Shown here piece after piece: positions 16,948-25,092 of a stretch of 64,000 nucleotides of DNA. The stretch spans positions 310,001 through 374,000 of the forward strand of contig JBLNCN010000011.1 in NCBI GenBank assembly GCA_050260675.1. The letters are read 5' to 3'. Under the pieces are notes generated by a model. It worked only from the letters and a program-made list of their open reading frames with translations, was not told the origin of the DNA and searched no databases. The stretch is from JBBDIP01 sp050260675. GTDB taxonomy: Bacteria; Bacillota; Sulfobacillia; Fermentithermobacillales; Fermentithermobacillaceae. Made by a program: the position numbers and the translations under genes. Position 1 is the first letter of the stretch. Each line of letters starts with the position of its first letter.

Positions 16948-17874
16948 CTAGTTATGTTTCCCTGAGGCTGCCCCCGATAGAAAGGGATCGATGCTCTGGC
17001 GCACTGTTAAAACATGGCTGAACAGGTCTCCAATCACACGTACCCGCTCCGGAGCGGTCAGAATGCTCCACGATTTGGGGTGCACCCGGTCGAGCTCCTC
17101 CCACGTAACCGGCATGCTGACTGGAGCGCCGGGAGAGGCGCGGACGCCGTAGACCGAAGAGATCGTCTGCCCGCGAGCGTTTTGCGGGTAGTCGATGTAG
17201 ACCTTGCCGGTCCGGTCCTTCACCTTGCGCTCCAGGGTGACCTTTTCCGGGTAGGCGTCGCGGATGAACGTGGCGCCGTACTTAACAAACGTCGAGATCT
17301 CTTTGTAGGAGTATCTGGGCTCCACCGGGATGTAAACGTGAAGGCCGGTGGCGCCGGACACCTTGGGGAATCCGACCAGTTTCCACTGATCGAGCAGGCT
17401 TTTCACCATACGGGCGACAACTTTGACGTCCTCCCAGGTGGTGCCCTCCGACGGGTCTACGTCCACTACCGCGAAATCGGGACAGTCCGGATTGTCGTAC
17501 CGGGAGAGCCACGGGTTGATCTCGATGACCCCAGAATTGGCCATCCAGACCAGAGTTTCGACGTTGTCGCACAGGATGAAGTTGATGTACGAGCTTCGCT
17601 CCTTTGACCATAGGGGCGCGATGCGCACCCATTCGGGCATGCCCTGCGGCGCGTCTTTTTGATAGAAACCCTCCTCGAGAATACCGTTGGGGTATCTGAC
17701 CAGAGATAGCGGGCGGTCCTTCAGATGGGGCAACAGAACGGGAGCCATCGCGACGTAGTAGTCGATGAGGTCCCTCTTGGTAAGACCAGCGTCGGGCCAG
17801 TATACCTTGTCAAGATGGGTGAGCTGCAAGTCCCTCTCGCCCACCCGGACCATCACAGCGCCCTTACTTGGCAT
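16948..17874 (-). CDS. LigD-type primase-polymerase (NHEJ polymerase domain as separate protein)
   Basis: Stand-alone polymerase domain of bacterial LigD (308 aa), an archaeo-eukaryotic primase-fold enzyme that fills gaps at broken ends during non-homologous end joining. It shows LTHLDKVYWPDAG near the start, the metal-binding FAVVDVDPSEG and the ATGLHVYIPV motif, then RGQTISSVYGVRA. A strong AAGGAGG lies 9 bases before the ATG at 17874, which overlaps the ligase end by 11 bp. It is the third gene of a ku-ligase-polymerase operon. In Bacillus and Mycobacterium these domains are joined in one LigD; here they are split. Confidence 0.9.
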   Translation of the reverse strand: MPSKGAVMVRVGERDLQLTHLDKVYWPDAGLTKRDLIDYYVAMAPVLLPHLKDRPLSLVRYPNGILEEGFYQKDAPQGMPEWVRIAPLWSKERSSYINFILCDNVETLVWMANSGVIEINPWLSRYDNPDCPDFAVVDVDPSEGTTWEDVKVVARMVKSLLDQWKLVGFPKVSGATGLHVYIPVEPRYSYKEISTFVKYGATFIRDAYPEKVTLERKVKDRTGKVYIDYPQNARGQTISSVYGVRASPGAPVSMPVTWEELDRVHPKSWSILTAPERVRVIGDLFSHVLTVRQSIDPFLSGAASGKHN

Positions 17875-18922
17875 CCTCTGCCGCCTCCTTAGTCCCCATT
17901 TCACCTGCGGCGGCTCTACCAACCGTGGTCTTCCCAGTGGCGGCCTTCCCGGCGGTCGTCTCACCGGCTACCGCACAATTCACCGCCAAATCCCTAAAGA
18001 CTGGGTGCCGTAGGTGCCCGTCAGGCGTCATCTCGGTATAGTCCACCTGGACGCCGAAGAAGGGCTCCACCCAGGTCACCCTCCTGGTCTCGGCTTTGGT
18101 GGGAAGAGGAGACGCACCGGCAAAAGCCCGGGCAAGCGGGTCCTCTCGGGCAAGCGGGCACAGCACGTGGAGCAGCCTCTCCTCATAATCGCGGTTGAGG
18201 CCTGAGGACACGCGCCCGACCAGCCGAAACCCTTCCGGGATCTTTTCAGCTACCACCAGTGACCCAAGCCGGCGCCCGGGTGACGGCAGGTAGCCTACAA
18301 CCCAAAATGTGCTCTCGTGGAGGTTCTTCACCTTGAGCCAGTCCTGTGTGCGCTCGCCGGGGAAGTACAGGCTGTCGCGGCGTTTGGCCATGATGCCTTC
18401 CATGTCCTGCTCTTTGGCCCACCTGAAGAGGGCTTCCCCTTCGGAGTCAACGGCGGAAGACAGGAGTACCGGGCCACCCCACTCCATGGACCGGGATAGG
18501 GCGTCCTTGCGCTCGTGCAAAGGCACCTCAAGCAGGGACTCACCGTCGGCCCACAGGAGATCGAAGGCGACAAAGACAACTGACGACGGCCCTTTCCTGA
18601 GGTAGGAGAAGTCGACCTTGCCGGCCTTCACGGCAACGATTTCGCCGTCCAGCAGGACTTCGTCGCGTCTGAGCGCCCCAGGCATGGATGATAGAGACGG
18701 GAAATGGGGCAAGAGCGGCTTGCCGTTACGGGAATCCAGGTAGACTTGGTCCGCCTTCAGATAGGCAAGGCACCTGTAACCGTCCCACTTGACCTCAAAA
18801 AGCCAGTCGTCGTCGCTGAAGGGCGTCCGGGCGGTCCCCGCAAGCATGGGGCTCAGCCTGGGCATGCCCAGGATCGTCTCACGGACCGGGGCCGGGACAG
18901 CCTCGCGCCTGCCGGCTCTCAC
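17864..18922 (-). CDS. ATP-dependent DNA ligase (LigD ligase domain as separate protein)
   Basis: Seals DNA ends in non-homologous end joining. The 352-aa protein has the nucleotidyltransferase motifs in order: EVKWDGYR with the adenylated Lys, LDGEIVAV, EGIMAKRRDS and DWLKVK, followed by an OB-fold with FGVQVDYTEMTPDGHLRHPVF. The last 35 residues are a low-complexity tail with a five-residue period (TTAGK, AATGK, TTVGR, AAAGE). The GTG at 18922 overlaps the ku stop as GTGA. No phosphoesterase domain is attached, so end processing would rely on other enzymes. Confidence 0.9.
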   Translation of the reverse strand: MRAGRREAVPAPVRETILGMPRLSPMLAGTARTPFSDDDWLFEVKWDGYRCLAYLKADQVYLDSRNGKPLLPHFPSLSSMPGALRRDEVLLDGEIVAVKAGKVDFSYLRKGPSSVVFVAFDLLWADGESLLEVPLHERKDALSRSMEWGGPVLLSSAVDSEGEALFRWAKEQDMEGIMAKRRDSLYFPGERTQDWLKVKNLHESTFWVVGYLPSPGRRLGSLVVAEKIPEGFRLVGRVSSGLNRDYEERLLHVLCPLAREDPLARAFAGASPLPTKAETRRVTWVEPFFGVQVDYTEMTPDGHLRHPVFRDLAVNCAVAGETTAGKAATGKTTVGRAAAGEMGTKEAAEDAK

Positions 18923-19914
18923 TCTGCAGATGGAGGAGGCGGCGGCGCCTCAGCCTGGCTTTCGCCAACGGCTTTGCGGCGCCTTTTCGGCCTGCCTGCG
19001 CCGGTTTCCTCTGCGCCTGTATCCCCTGCGCCGGTTTCCTCTGCGCCGGCATCCCCTGCGCCGCTATCCCCTGCATATGCGGCGGAATCGCCGGAGCGCA
19101 TACCACTGCGAGCAGCACCGCGGGCGCGGGCTCCTACCGGCTTCTTCTCCTTCTTGGCCTGTTCGACGCTTCTCTTTAGGGCCTCCATGAGGTCAATGAC
19201 CTGGACTTGGGCCTCGGGCTCCTTCACGATCTCCTGGCCCTGGATCTTCTTCTGGATGAGTTCGGCCACAGCTTCCCTCTGGCGGTTTTCGTACTTGGCG
19301 GGTTCAAACGGTGCCGAAAGGGTCTCGATCAGAGTGCTGGCCATGGTCCTCTCCCGGGCGCCGAGTTCAACGTCTGCCGGAACCCGGAGTTCTTCGCCGG
19401 ACCGCACCTCGTCAGACCAGAACATGGTCTCGAGCAGGATGTGCTTGTCGCCGTAGACCCGGACAACCGCAAGCGTCTCCTTGGCGCGTATAGCCACCCG
19501 GGCCAGCGCTACCTTGCCCTCATCCCTCATGGACGTGCGGAGCAACGCATAAGCCTTCTCGGCGCCCTCCCTGGGCTCAAGGAAGAAACTCTTCTCGTAG
19601 AAGACCGGATCGACCTCGGAGAGTCTCACGAAGTCCAGTATCTCTATTGCGTGGGCGTCGGGACCAGGGATGGCCTCCAGCTCATCCTCCGACACCACCA
19701 CGTGCTCGCCCTTTTGGTACTCGTAGGCTTTCACGATCTCGGCCTGGGGGATCTCCCTCTGACAGTGAGGGCACCACTTCATGTACTTGACCGGAGTCCC
19801 GCAGGGCTCGTGGAGCAGGTGGAAAGAGACCGACTTGCGCTCGGTGGCAGCGTAAAGTCGGACAGGTATGACGACCAGCCCGAAGGTCAGAGTCCCGTTC
19901 CAGAGGGGTCGCAC
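18919..19914 (-). CDS. ku: Ku protein for non-homologous end joining
   Basis: Bacterial Ku forms a homodimeric ring on double-strand ends and recruits LigD. The 331-aa protein begins MRPLWNGTLTFGLVVIPVRLY, the standard start, and contains the HEPCGTPVKYMKWCPHCQ cysteine segment and the MFWSDEVR motif. The core ends near residue 265 and is followed by an unusual tail of acidic pentapeptides (AGDSG, AGDAG, AEETG, AGDTG, AEETG) and a basic RPKRRRK patch. The tail is encoded by a 30-bp tandem repeat. Bacterial Ku C-termini are known to vary and affect DNA binding and ligase contact. Confidence 0.95.
   Translation of the reverse strand: MRPLWNGTLTFGLVVIPVRLYAATERKSVSFHLLHEPCGTPVKYMKWCPHCQREIPQAEIVKAYEYQKGEHVVVSEDELEAIPGPDAHAIEILDFVRLSEVDPVFYEKSFFLEPREGAEKAYALLRTSMRDEGKVALARVAIRAKETLAVVRVYGDKHILLETMFWSDEVRSGEELRVPADVELGARERTMASTLIETLSAPFEPAKYENRQREAVAELIQKKIQGQEIVKEPEAQVQVIDLMEALKRSVEQAKKEKKPVGARARGAARSGMRSGDSAAYAGDSGAGDAGAEETGAGDTGAEETGAGRPKRRRKAVGESQAEAPPPPPSAE
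18995..19079. repeat. 30-bp tandem repeat (about 2.8 copies) in the 3' part of ku
   Basis: Units start at 18995, 19025 and 19055 with CCTGCGCCGGTTTCCTCTGC on the plus strand. Each 30-bp unit consists of two related 15-bp halves, so the repeat keeps the reading frame and encodes pentapeptides of Gly, Ala, Asp, Glu and Thr. Confidence 0.9.
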
Positions 19915-19916
19915 GG

Positions 19917-20477
19917 CTACTCCTCCAGACCGTTCCGCCTTGCGCGCCTACGGTGATAGCGCTCGCTGCGAGGGACTTCCTCACCTTCCCCGCTCTCGCC
20001 CCCGCCAGCTAGCTCCGTCTCGTCCTCGCGGCACCCGCGGTCGAGCCAGCTCGTGAAGCGGTCGAGCAGCTCCGGGGCTTCCTCAAGCAGGCGATCAACC
20101 AGAGCCCTGCTGTCCACGGGCAGGAACCTCACTTTGCGCGTACCGACCACCAGGAATCCCACGGGACGGACCGAAACTCCCGCGCCGGTGCCGCCGGTGA
20201 ACGGCATCTGCTGGTAGGACGCCATCCCATAGCCGCTCTGGCCATCCTCATCCTCCTGGCCCTGCCCGCCTCCTCCGGAATCACCTTGCCCCGAATCCCC
20301 CATCCCGCACTCGTCACCGCCCCCTGTCACAAAGCCGAATGACACCTTGGATACCGGGATGATGACAGTGCCTTCCTTGGTCTCCACCGGTTCCCCAACC
20401 ACGGTGTTCACGTCGACCATGTCCTTGAGACTCTCCATCGTGGTCCTCATGAGGCTTTCAATTGGGTGATAGCCCAT
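19917..20477 (-). CDS. ytfJ: Sporulation protein GerW/YtfJ family
   Basis: YtfJ (GerW) family proteins are spore proteins linked to germination. The 186-aa protein starts MGYHPIESLMRTTMESLKDMV, then has TKEGTVIIPVSKVSFGFVTGGG, a Gly/Asp/Gln-rich loop with repeated GDSGQGDSGGGG, and GAGVSVRPVGFLVV in the core. The 45-residue C-terminal tail is long and charged (Glu/Arg-rich). I use the ATG at 20477, preceded by GGAGG. It is 67 bp downstream of the DUF2953 gene, the common pairing in Bacillota, and 2 bp upstream of ku. Confidence 0.9.
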   Translation of the reverse strand: MGYHPIESLMRTTMESLKDMVDVNTVVGEPVETKEGTVIIPVSKVSFGFVTGGGDECGMGDSGQGDSGGGGQGQEDEDGQSGYGMASYQQMPFTGGTGAGVSVRPVGFLVVGTRKVRFLPVDSRALVDRLLEEAPELLDRFTSWLDRGCREDETELAGGGESGEGEEVPRSERYHRRRARRNGLEE

Positions 20478-20543
20478 GCGTAAACGCCTCCATTCCTGCA
20501 TTATCGCCGGTCTTGCCGGCATGCTGCTGAAGTTGCGCCAGCC

Positions 20544-21203
20544 TTACGCCCTAGTATTCCACCCTGCCCGGTTTGACACGACGGAGTTGGAAAGTCTCTT
20601 TGCTTTTATGAGATGGCTGCGGAGGCGGCCGAACGCGATTACGCCCCGGAGTGGCACGACCGACGCCCGCACCCGTACCTTGCCTGTGAGGCACAGCCGG
20701 TTGTAGGCCGGAGTCACGCGGACTCGGGGACGTTGGGAAAAGCGGATACCCTGCCGGCACAGAAGTCCAACTCCCATGCTTGCCGCCGACTGCATAGCGC
20801 CGGCCAGAAGAGCGGTACCGGCCGCCTCATCCAGGCCAAGAGCGATATCCAGATGGAGTTCTTCCACGGTAATGGCACGCGCAACATACGAGGCCAGGCT
20901 TGATATCTCGCGGTAGTGAGACCGGAAGGCTTCAATGCCCCGCCAGATGGCTCCAAGGCGCTCATGGACCGGCGCCGCCGCCTCGCCGGAAGGCCTTTCA
21001 GGGCCTTGGCGCGCGCGGACGGCCCTCAGTTTAGGGACGCCTATGTACCAGGGGATTAGCGGCAACCGCAGCCTTGCGTCATACTCGAACCTCGTGCCGC
21101 TGAAGGTGGCGAAAAAGGCAAAGCGCACCGGGAGCAGCAGGTTCGCGCCCAGGACGAGAATAACGGCAGAGACGGCGACGAGGATGACCGCCCAGACTCC
21201 CAC
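20544..21203 (-). CDS. DUF2953 domain protein
   Basis: A 219-aa protein with an N-terminal transmembrane helix (residues 3-24) followed by LPVRFAFFATFSGTRFEYDARLRL-type beta strands and a C-terminal segment QRPRVRVTPAYNRLCLTGKVRVRASVV. This matches the DUF2953 pattern, which usually precedes ytfJ in spore formers. It begins at GTG with AAGGGG upstream. Function is unknown; association with sporulation is by gene neighbourhood only. Confidence 0.75.
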   Translation of the reverse strand: MGVWAVILVAVSAVILVLGANLLLPVRFAFFATFSGTRFEYDARLRLPLIPWYIGVPKLRAVRARQGPERPSGEAAAPVHERLGAIWRGIEAFRSHYREISSLASYVARAITVEELHLDIALGLDEAAGTALLAGAMQSAASMGVGLLCRQGIRFSQRPRVRVTPAYNRLCLTGKVRVRASVVPLRGVIAFGRLRSHLIKAKRLSNSVVSNRAGWNTRA

Positions 21204-21469
21204 GTTGGGTCCCCTTACTCACATGACTGCTCCCAGTATGCTTCGAGAAGCCCAAGGATAGACATGAGAGGCGGGCGCATAACAGAGCAAGGCCCGCCCT
21301 CAGACGTCGCACGCCTTCAGAGCGAAGCTAGCGAGAGGAGGCAAGCGAGGGGACGCAAGCGAAGGGACGCGTGACGAGGTTTGGGACCTAACAGTCACCG
21401 GACGACTAACCCGGAGCCCTCCCAATGGCGATGGCAAGCGAATGGGATTCGAAGGCTCATGGGATGCCC
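21204..21469. other. Intergenic region between scpB and the DUF2953 gene
   Basis: No gene recognised. It holds an imperfect tandem repeat of about 14 bp near 21333-21370 (GGAGGCAAGCGAG, GGGACGCAAGCGAA, GGGACGCGTGACGAG). No clear promoter or terminator was seen, although the DUF2953-ytfJ-ku-ligase-polymerase series most likely starts from a promoter here. Confidence 0.5.
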
Positions 21470-22015
21470 CTAGGTCGCCTCGGGAGGATCGGGAAGCAGC
21501 TTGGCTCCGGCCTCCGCGTCGGGGCCGTCAAGCGGGGGCAAGTCCGTAAGCGCGTTGAGACCCGCTTTGCGCAGGAACTCGTCGGTGGTGCCGTATAGCT
21601 TAGGCCTGCCCAGCGTCTTTTTGCGCCCGACTTCGCGGATGAGACCCTTCTCAAGGAGGGTCTCGATGCTGGCTTCCGGGTTCACACCCCGAACCGACTC
21701 GATATCCTGCCTGGTGACCGGCTGCTTGTACGCTACGATTGCCAGGGTTTCCATGGTGCCCTTGGAGAGTGACAGCGGGACTTTCTTCGACAACGTCTTC
21801 TCAATGAGGTCCGCGAACTCAGGCCTGGTTACGAACATGAACCCGCCGCTCACCCGCTTAAGAGCGACTCCCCTATCCGAGTAGGTTCGCTCCAGCGAGG
21901 CAACTGCAGACAGGATCTCACTCTCCGAGGTCTCCAGCGCCTCCGTCAGCCGGGACAGCGAGACGGGCTCGTCCGACGAAAAAAGGATGGCTTCTATAAG
22001 CAGAGGAAGGTTCAT
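21470..22015 (-). CDS. scpB: Segregation and condensation protein B
   Basis: ScpB binds ScpA and the SMC ATPase to form the chromosome condensation complex. The 181-aa protein has the two winged-helix pattern: LIEAILFSSDEPVSLSRLTEAL at the start and ETLAIVAYKQPVTRQDIESVRGV, then GLIREVGRKKTLGRPKLYGTTDEFL. The ATG overlaps the scpA stop as ATGA. It is the last gene of the site-2 protease-scpA-scpB group. Confidence 0.95.
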   Translation of the reverse strand: MNLPLLIEAILFSSDEPVSLSRLTEALETSESEILSAVASLERTYSDRGVALKRVSGGFMFVTRPEFADLIEKTLSKKVPLSLSKGTMETLAIVAYKQPVTRQDIESVRGVNPEASIETLLEKGLIREVGRKKTLGRPKLYGTTDEFLRKAGLNALTDLPPLDGPDAEAGAKLLPDPPEAT

Positions 22016-22716
22016 GGTTCGCTATTGCCCTCCCGGTCAACGGTTTCGCGGGTAGTCCCGAACTCGATATCGCCGAAAAGCTCCTTCTGGCGCGCATATA
22101 GCCTACGCCGCTTTACGAGCTCAAGAAAGGCTAGGAAGTTGAGGATCGCCTCCTGCTTGGTCTTGCCGAGGAACCTGGAGAAGCGCAGGATTGCCCCCTT
22201 AGCCGTCAGCCTGCGCACTTCCCGCCAGAAATCCCGTAGGTGGGTCACGAAATTGAACCTGGGAACCACGAGAACCTTGGCGGAGGAGCCTGTCCGCCTC
22301 TGAGCTGTGAGGAGCGATCGGCGAAGGTCGAGAGGGTCGATATCCCCAACGACCAACTGCCGCCCGCCCTCAAAGGTAGGCGTATGGCCCTTGGCGAACA
22401 TCCTCGCCGCGCTTCTCATACAGGACTCCACAGCCCCTATGGCAGCGGCGAGCTCCCACGGCTCCATAACGAGGGCAGCCGTGGCCGCGACCAGTTCGTC
22501 CCCGGCAGGGATAATCTCTTCGGCCTCCTGAGGGGCCTCATCGGGTAGCCTTGTAGCAGGCAGCAGCCAGCGAAGCTTCAATAGGACCAGTTCGGAGGCG
22601 TGGGATAACGTCTTGACCGATTCTTCCAGCGGCAGTTCGTCCTTCTCGACTTTCTCCCGAAAACGCCTAATCAGCGGGGATAGTTGGAGGACGCTCAACA
22701 CCTCAAGGAGCTTCAT
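22012..22716 (-). CDS. scpA: Segregation and condensation protein A
   Basis: Kleisin subunit of the bacterial SMC complex (234 aa). Only the C-terminal two-thirds look typical (EEIIPAGDELVAATAALV, FLAFLELVKRRRLYARQKELFGDIEF). The N-terminus is shorter than Bacillus ScpA: the usual FEGPLDLLLHLI segment is absent. An in-frame LEVLSVLQLSPLIRRFREKVEKDELPLEE-like start replaces it. Both junctions are ATGA overlaps, which supports the start at 22716. Whether the missing N-terminal SMC-contact segment is real or reflects a divergent version is unclear. Confidence 0.85.
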   Translation of the reverse strand: MKLLEVLSVLQLSPLIRRFREKVEKDELPLEESVKTLSHASELVLLKLRWLLPATRLPDEAPQEAEEIIPAGDELVAATAALVMEPWELAAAIGAVESCMRSAARMFAKGHTPTFEGGRQLVVGDIDPLDLRRSLLTAQRRTGSSAKVLVVPRFNFVTHLRDFWREVRRLTAKGAILRFSRFLGKTKQEAILNFLAFLELVKRRRLYARQKELFGDIEFGTTRETVDREGNSEP

Positions 22717-23369
22717 CCGCGGCTCACCGGAAACAGCAGCAGTGAGAGCGCAATCGCCATGCTCTGAGCGACCCTGAGGAAGAGGTCAACAACAGGCTGC
22801 ATGATGGCAGTGAGGACCCCGGTGGACAAGAGGATCACGAGGATGATGAACCCGTACCGCTCAAGATTCTCCCAAAAATCCAGCATGGACGAGGGGAGGA
22901 ACCGCGCCAGGATCCGGGAGCCGTCAAGCGGGGGGACAGGGATCAGGTTGAAGACTCCGAGGCCCAAGTTGATGTTTGCCGCCGCCTGTATGATGTTCGG
23001 GACGTACCTCAGGCTGGTCCCAAGGAACCGGATCCTACTTGTTAGCAGCACGACCGCGATCTGGAGCACGAAGAACACTAGGAAGTTGGCGACGGGGCCA
23101 GCCAGCGCGACCTTGGCCATGTCCTTGCGGGGATTCCTCATGCGGTAGGACTCGACGGGCACGGGGCGCGCCCACCCGAAACCGAACAGGATGAGCATCG
23201 CGGCCCCCACCAGGTCGATGTGGGCCCAGGGCTCGAGGGTCATCCTGCCCGCGCGCTCGGCCGTGTCGTCTCCCAGCTTGAAAGCCATCCGGGCGTGGGC
23301 GTACTCGTGCACGCTTATCGCCAGGAGAAATCCCGGTATCCGGAGCACCAGCTGTAAGGGAGACAACAA
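22713..23369 (-). CDS. Site-2 protease family membrane metalloprotease
   Basis: A 218-aa intramembrane zinc protease of the short M50 group (YwhC-like). It has HEYAHARMAFKLGD with the HExxH motif at about residue 20, ALAGPVANFLVFF, and NLIPVPPLDGSRI, where the Asp completes the zinc site. Five to six membrane segments are visible. There is no PDZ domain. The start is TTG with AAGGAGGAG upstream. The gene overlaps scpA, a pairing common in Clostridia. Substrate unknown. Confidence 0.88.
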   Translation of the reverse strand: MLSPLQLVLRIPGFLLAISVHEYAHARMAFKLGDDTAERAGRMTLEPWAHIDLVGAAMLILFGFGWARPVPVESYRMRNPRKDMAKVALAGPVANFLVFFVLQIAVVLLTSRIRFLGTSLRYVPNIIQAAANINLGLGVFNLIPVPPLDGSRILARFLPSSMLDFWENLERYGFIILVILLSTGVLTAIMQPVVDLFLRVAQSMAIALSLLLFPVSRG

Positions 23370-23420
23370 GACTCCTCCTTATTCGGCCCGCCTTGATGGA
23401 AACGCCCTCGATAAAGGCGC

Positions 23421-24638
23421 CTATCTCGATCCTAGTATCAGTTCCACCTTGACCTTGCGGTTTCCTCGCAAGACTTCCGCAACAACCCTATCGCCCGGCT
23501 TATGTTTCAGAATCTCGTTGGACAAATTGGACCCGGTAATGGGTACGCCGTCCAGGCCCACAATAATGTCACCGCCAAACGGGAGTTCTGTGCCGCCCAC
23601 AATGACCACTTCTTCGCAAGGCCTGAGCCCCGCCTTCTCAGCCGGACTCCCCTCATCGATGCCGGTTACCAGGGCGCCCCAGGTCGGGGGGTACCCCGCT
23701 TCCGAAAACGCCGCATCGCCAAGTGCGGCGTTCATCTCATCAAGCCTATGGTACGAAACTCCCATGTAGGCCCGCACGACCTTACCGTGCAGGATCAGCT
23801 CGGGGACGATGGCTCCTACCACCTGGGAGGGTATCGCGAAACCTATGCCGTTGGCCGCATCCATGATAGCGGTAACGACTCCCACAACCTCGCCGTTGGA
23901 GTTGAGCAGGGGTCCGCCGCTGTTGCCGGGGTTGACGGCGGCGTCGGTCTGAACGAGGTCCTCAATCGTAAAGTCGTTAACGTTTGGCCTTGTCAGGCTC
24001 TCAATCGGCATTGAGCGGTCTTTGGCGCTGATGATGCCGGTGGTGACTGTGGGCGAGCGATCCAGGCCCATGCTTGACCCTGTAGCCAGGGGGCTGCCCA
24101 GAACTATGGCCTTCTGCCCTACCCTCACCAGGGAATAGTCTGCCAGAACCAGAGGATAGACTTCGGTCTCGGGTATCTCGACGCTCAAGACAGCCAGGTC
24201 AGTGAGCCTATCCGCGCCGGCGACCGTAGCGGCGTAAGAGCGCCCGGAAATGGTCTGCACTTCGATGTTGGTGGCATCCTCGATCACGTGGTAGTTAGTG
24301 ACCACGTGGCCCTGCCTGTCCACGAAGAACCCAGAACCGTTTCCCTTGCGCGAGCTGATCGGGGACCCGTTGTAGACCCGTTCGGACCGTGAGGTGGTGA
24401 CTTTGACGACTCCCCACTTTGCTGACTCAAAAACCTGGACGGTGTTCTGCTCGTCCTCAATGCGCCACGCTTCTTCTTCAGAGGCGGTGGGACGCGAGGG
24501 CGGCATCGGGGACGGAAGACCTGCGGATGATGGGGTGAGCCTGTCCCCCAACGCGGCGAGAGTGCCAAATACGATCCCTGCCACGGCGAGGACCAAGAGC
24601 CAGTATTCGGGTTTTAGGCGCGATGACTTCCGGGACAC
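23421..24638 (-). CDS. HtrA/DegP-type trypsin-like serine protease with PDZ domain
   Basis: A 405-aa membrane-anchored protease of envelope protein quality control. It has an N-terminal transmembrane helix (about 12-31), a Ser/Pro/Thr-rich linker, then the protease domain with VTNYHVIED (His near 116), LTDLAVLSV (Asp) and NPGNSGGPL (Ser). One PDZ domain (about 300-405) contains GSPAEKAGLR and GGDIIVGLDG. An odd insertion (CEEVVIVGGTELPF) precedes the DIIV strand of the PDZ. The GTG start is preceded by GGAGTGAG. Four copies of a 15-bp repeat lie just upstream. Confidence 0.92.
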   Translation of the reverse strand: MSRKSSRLKPEYWLLVLAVAGIVFGTLAALGDRLTPSSAGLPSPMPPSRPTASEEEAWRIEDEQNTVQVFESAKWGVVKVTTSRSERVYNGSPISSRKGNGSGFFVDRQGHVVTNYHVIEDATNIEVQTISGRSYAATVAGADRLTDLAVLSVEIPETEVYPLVLADYSLVRVGQKAIVLGSPLATGSSMGLDRSPTVTTGIISAKDRSMPIESLTRPNVNDFTIEDLVQTDAAVNPGNSGGPLLNSNGEVVGVVTAIMDAANGIGFAIPSQVVGAIVPELILHGKVVRAYMGVSYHRLDEMNAALGDAAFSEAGYPPTWGALVTGIDEGSPAEKAGLRPCEEVVIVGGTELPFGGDIIVGLDGVPITGSNLSNEILKHKPGDRVVAEVLRGNRKVKVELILGSR

Positions 24639-24651
24639 GCGTTCTCACTCC

Positions 24652-24711
24652 GGTTTTCACGCTTACGGTTTTCACACTTGCCATTTTCGCACGTACCATT
24701 TTCGCACTTAC
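24652..24711. repeat. Four tandem copies of a 15-bp unit upstream of htrA
   Basis: On the plus strand: GGTTTTCACGCTTAC, GGTTTTCACACTTGC, CATTTTCGCACGTAC, CATTTTCGCACTTAC, directly adjacent at 24652-24711. Consensus SRTTTTCRCRCKTRC. They start 14 bp before the htrA start codon and so lie in its leader or promoter. They could be operator half-sites, or merely slipped-strand duplication. Confidence 0.9.
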
Positions 24712-24871
24712 CTAAGTCTACAACGAATTCACCCCCCATTTCCAGGTAGAATCGGCCTAAGTACCTGCGTCCACCACTCCGTCCACTACCGTGCCCGCCG
24801 CCGTATCCGCCGCCGCATCCGCCATCTCATCCACCACCCTCGGCGTCCGTTTCGGGGGGCACCGTAATGGA

Positions 24872-25075
24872 GCGACCTATTCTGATGAGGGGCAGGCATG
24901 TGCGTCCCTTCTGAGAGGATGCTTCCAATTGAAGCACGATCCGGGATTGGCAAGGGCCCGCCGGGGTAGCAAAGGGGCAGGCGCTTCAATTCGGTGCGAC
25001 CTCAGTGTGATGAGGGGCAGCCGAGAACAGGCTCGCCGGGGGATGCTCCGATTTGACGCACCTGCCTCGCCCTCT
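24872..25075. repeat. Degenerate direct repeat, about 125-bp unit, in the htrA-spoVAE gap
   Basis: The gap 24639-25092 holds no convincing gene. Two blocks recur about 125 bp apart: TGATGAGGGGCAG at 24883 and 25008, each preceded by GCGACCT, and GGATGCTYC..TTGA.GCAC at 24917 and 25041. A related copy, GCGCTTCAATTCGGTGCGAC, lies between. The same ATGAGGGGCAG also appears at 34301 in another intergenic gap. Origin unknown. Confidence 0.55.
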
Positions 25076-25092
25076 TGGTGCGGCCCTCCGGG

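Noticed and set aside
21430..21469. tRNA-like CTTCGAATCCC on the minus strand
   Set aside because: The T-arm is unpaired and no anticodon, D-arm or acceptor stem can be built in the 75 bases before it.
24786..24989. 67-codon frame on the minus strand in the htrA-spoVAE gap
   Set aside because: Arg-rich, low complexity, no ribosome site and overlapping repeat DNA; looks like chance in GC-rich sequence.
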